Source: Pseudoscleropodium purum
Lineage: Eukaryota; Streptophyta; Bryopsida; Hypnales; Brachytheciaceae
DNA length: 64,000 bases
Direction of reading: 5' to 3'
Assembly (NCBI GenBank): GCA_963969395.1
Contig: OZ017804.1
Coordinates: forward strand, 16,368,001 to 16,432,000
The notes below the pieces were generated by a model that saw only the letters and a list, made by a program, of their open reading frames with translations, had not been told where the DNA came from and did not search any database. The position numbers were made by a program, and so were the translations under genes. Shown one piece after another: positions 61,128-64,000 of the stretch (within the stretch, counting starts at the first letter, position 1; each line of letters starts with the position of its first letter).

Positions 61128-63883
61128 TTACAAGAAGGCGTCCTTCTCCAACAGCTTCAGCACTTCCGACTGGTTGTTAAGCTTAGCAACATCAATAGGC
61201 GTCTTCCCATCCAAATTTTGCAAAGTCCTGCAAAAAAATGATCACCCGCAGAGTTAGATGTTCTGTTGTGTTACTGGAACTTGAGAATGGAAGACAGCCA
61301 GTGATGATTTTGACAGCGCAGATTCTGGGTGGGGACTAGGGGAGAGGTATGGGTCAAAAAAAAGGTTCAACGATGTACTCGTGACGAAAATTAATAGCGA
61401 TGTAGTCAACGCAAGAAAACGCTGTCATGATTGAAGACTTACACAGCAGCTCCATTCTTCAAAAGCAGCTCAACACATTCGTCACGGCCATAACCAGCAG
61501 CATAATGAAGAGCAGTGTTGTTATTCTTGTCAAGTGCGTCCACTCCTGCTCCAGCTTCAAGCAACACCTCGGCACATTTCACCTGCCACATAGTTTGGAG
61601 GTCAGTGAAAGATCCAATCCACAAGCTATGCACATGCAATACAGCAACCACGGAGGAAATGGCCGAAATAGACAATTATAAAGATAGTAGAACCCTAATT
61701 ACTAAACATCTGAAGCTATATACGAATATAGCTTCAGATGCAGAGACTCCAAAACAATTAAAAGGGTGGTCAAAATTCACTTCCACGTGTACTATGTAAA
61801 ACATACACGGAAAGAACCACAACACAAAATGAAACATGACAAACCTCTCCATAACCAGATGCGAAATGCAAGGCAGTCCTTCCCTCGGCATCCTTCTCAT
61901 CCTTGTCTGCACCCTCTTGTAGAAGAATTTTCAAACCCTGCCAGCATGTGTGAAAAATCAAAAGAAGTCCGTCACTCATACCTCAAAGTCAGTCAACCTA
62001 AATTGGCTAAGCCTCAAGGTTAAACCGCAATGTAACGCGAACCATCAGGAAGGAAAGAATGGATACAGAAAACTTGAGGAATTCGTTTCAGTTGAGAGTG
62101 CCTCCCATACCTCGACATCACCAGTGCTGGCAGTGTGATGTACGGTCAACTCCTCGTCTTCCTCATCACCTTCTTCGTCATCCTCATCATTAGCAGCTTC
62201 ACCAGGTACATGTAGGCCTCCCTCTCCCGGAACACCCACACCCATAGCTTGCCCAAGCTTGCTAAGGACTGCTGGGTCATTCCAGTACCTGCAAGCAGAG
62301 ATAGAAAAAACTTAATGAACACTGCCTTCAGCCTCAAATATGTATCGCGGGAAAATGAAGAATGATCAAACAGCTCACTTCATCATTGCGGCAGGTCCAC
62401 CATTCTCGATCTCATCCAAGACAGGCTTCAAGGTAGGATCCTCTCGCACTGCAGCCATGCGTTGCTCCAGTTGCTCCTTGTGGGCCGGGTTCGTCAGGTT
62501 TGAAAGCATGCCGGACATGGCAGGATCCTAGAATCAGGAGAAAATAAAAATAATGAGCAGAGAAAGACTACCAATTTTATAAATTCAAAATTGTAAACCA
62601 ACAGCAAGAACTTCATACAAATTCATTAAAAAATAAATCCCCACACCACAATCGGGAAGATATTGACATGATACATTGATTTCTCAAACATACGCAATAA
62701 TGGATAAGTCCTAGCCACTGACGGGTTCAAAGCGCCAGGTAAATGAAAAATATTGCACCTGCATGAGGGCGTTGCCAAGTCGCTCGGCCATAGTCATAAA
62801 CTGAGGATTTTGCATCACTTGCTGCATAGCGTTGATGTACTGGTTAGTATCCAGTTGTGGAGGTCCCTCGGTTCCAACAGTCTGGACACTGCGCTGCAAT
62901 TGTTGAGCCATCTGGTTGAAGGCAGGGTCCTTTGCGATCTGCTCTGCCATCTCCTTGATGCTGGGATCCTGTAAACGAAAAGATAGCATGAGAGAAAGGT
63001 TTCAGATGAAATACTGACTGTTAAGAAGCTTACAGAGACTTCAGTGTAGAACAAGATGATTGCATACCTCAAACAAAACTACTTAGGGATGTGATTTAAA
63101 AGCTACGTTTAATTCAAGTCACAGTTAAGTAGAAAAGCTGAATCCGATTTCACCCACAGCACGTTAAGCGGGCAAAACAGAGCCATATGTCAAAGATATT
63201 GTAGCTGCTAAACTCCATCAATGATGTGATATATTATGAAATTTTGAAGTAGTGGTTACTAAACATTAATTAGCTCTTAACTTACTTTAAGAAATGTATC
63301 CCAGGCACCACTGAACGAATTCCAGCTTTCCTGGGAACCCGCACATGAGGGGCATTACACATGAACCTCAATTTCTGATGAGATAAGTGCTTTCGAGATT
63401 CTTATTATGAGGTTTCATGTACTGCTACTTGAGTAAAATTAAAGACAATGATATTCCAGACCACTACTGCAGTTCCATCCAGACTTCTCTGAAAAAAACA
63501 GTCAAATGGCTGTTGAAACTGGAACCCAATATTCAAGCTCTCTGATCCGCCACTCAATCCGTTAACTTACCTCAGCATGTAAATCTTTAGACCAGAAAAA
63601 AACGGCAAAAAGTTTGCACTACTAAGTGGATGCAAAATTTGTTTGCAAAAGAGGATAACCCAATCTAGAGATGATAATCATGTTAAGCTAGTGAAGATGG
63701 GATAAACAAGAAACCGCATATAGTGAAGATAACGTACATTCAAGAGACCCGACATTGCTGAGAAATCGAATGGGTTGGCTCCGGCAGCATCGTCGCCAAG
63801 CCCGGCACTGGATGCGGTCGCAGGTTTATCTTCAGCAGCAGGGGCGGCTGGGGCCTTCTTCTCTTCCACATCTCCAACCTTGC
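61128..63883 (-). CDS. AKR2: AKR2-type ankyrin-repeat chaperone for chloroplast outer-envelope proteins (5' end beyond window)
   Basis: Minus-strand exons from 5' to 3': 63,738-63,883; 62,759-62,968; 62,379-62,527; 62,111-62,288; 61,845-61,937; 61,443-61,582; 61,128-61,227. All borders are GT-AG and all phases agree, giving 338 codons. The first visible exon starts with two bases completing a codon after TTTCAG, so the start codon lies past 64,000. Domains: an Ala/Pro-rich N-terminus; helical STI1-like repeats ([33 protein letters not shown]); AMMKYWNDP; an acidic linker ([13 protein letters not shown]); then four ankyrin repeats ending LLEKDAFL. Arabidopsis AKR2A binds nascent outer-envelope proteins and chloroplast lipids. 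The lipid-contacting His, Glu, Tyr and Arg reported for that protein (223, 246, 294, 296, from memory) are all present here, in VHHTAS, the E of DEKDAEG, and GYGRDE. It is a full-length, apparently functional gene. Confidence 0.95.
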
Positions 63884-64000
63884 CTGAAACAGAGAATTCA
63901 GGAGAATCAGTGACGATCCGAAATCATGGACGAATACCGATATTTCCCGCAAATCAAGTTAAGAGAATCCCGGTTGTATCGCTACATCAATCCCACGTGT
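63884..64000 (-). other. AKR2 intron, 3' part
   Basis: On the minus strand this runs into the TTTCAG acceptor of the first visible AKR2 exon. No in-frame ATG exon is identifiable in it, so the initiating exon must lie beyond the window edge. Confidence 0.6.

Noticed and set aside
63740..63952. AKR2 start at the in-frame GTG at 63,869 or the ATG in another frame at about 63,873
   Set aside because: The AKR2 frame runs upstream of 63,869 to a TTTCAG acceptor at 63,884, so this is an internal exon. The true start is beyond 64,000.
1..64000. CRISPR arrays, tRNA, rRNA, bacterial operons or viral genes
   Set aside because: No regularly spaced repeat-spacer arrays, tRNA B-box and cloverleaf sequences or rRNA signatures were found. 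The spliced genes show this is plant nuclear DNA.

Overview
The window is nuclear DNA of a land plant. It is AT-rich and mostly intergenic, with spliced genes that use GT-AG introns, and it is full of non-autonomous DNA transposons. The recognisable genes are an ATG18/BCAS3-type autophagy WD-repeat gene in two copies, an AKR2-type ankyrin chaperone gene, and a fragment of a TIR immune-receptor domain. The TIR motifs (SHSG.QK-FV..LC, then LP-TGKEF) look most like those of bryophyte TIR proteins. A moss or other bryophyte is therefore my best guess, at moderate confidence only.

Layout. 1-5,460 is AT-rich with one small CACTA-type MITE. 5,460-7,400 is GC-richer with no recognisable gene and a 107-bp direct repeat. 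7,861-8,359 is a frameshifted TIR exon on the minus strand. 9,623-18,524 and 38,019-46,920 are the two arms of an 8.9-kb inverted repeat. The arms show no difference in any reading frame I compared and no net indel (positions map as x to 56,543 minus x). Each arm carries a complete ATG18g/h-like gene of about 1,140 codons. The genes face outward, with their 5' ends toward a 19.5-kb AT-rich spacer. Just inside the arms the inversion continues as clearly diverged homologous sequence (left to about 19,311, right from about 37,072). The perfect arms are thus a homogenised or re-copied core of an older inverted duplication. The spacer and the region 47-58 kb hold a family of about 0.9-kb elements with TTAACCCCTAAA ends, CACTA MITEs with exact 3-bp target duplications, GGCCACTTTA-ended elements with TAA or TGA duplications, a fold-back element with a nested insertion, tandem repeats and a degenerate U6 snRNA gene. 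61,128-63,883 (minus) is AKR2, seven exons with the 5' end beyond the window.

AKR2 (outer-envelope protein targeting to chloroplasts) and ATG18 (phosphoinositide-binding, autophagy) are not known to work in one pathway. The region is best read as ordinary housekeeping genes in a transposon-rich setting, with the inverted ATG18 pair as the outstanding structural feature.
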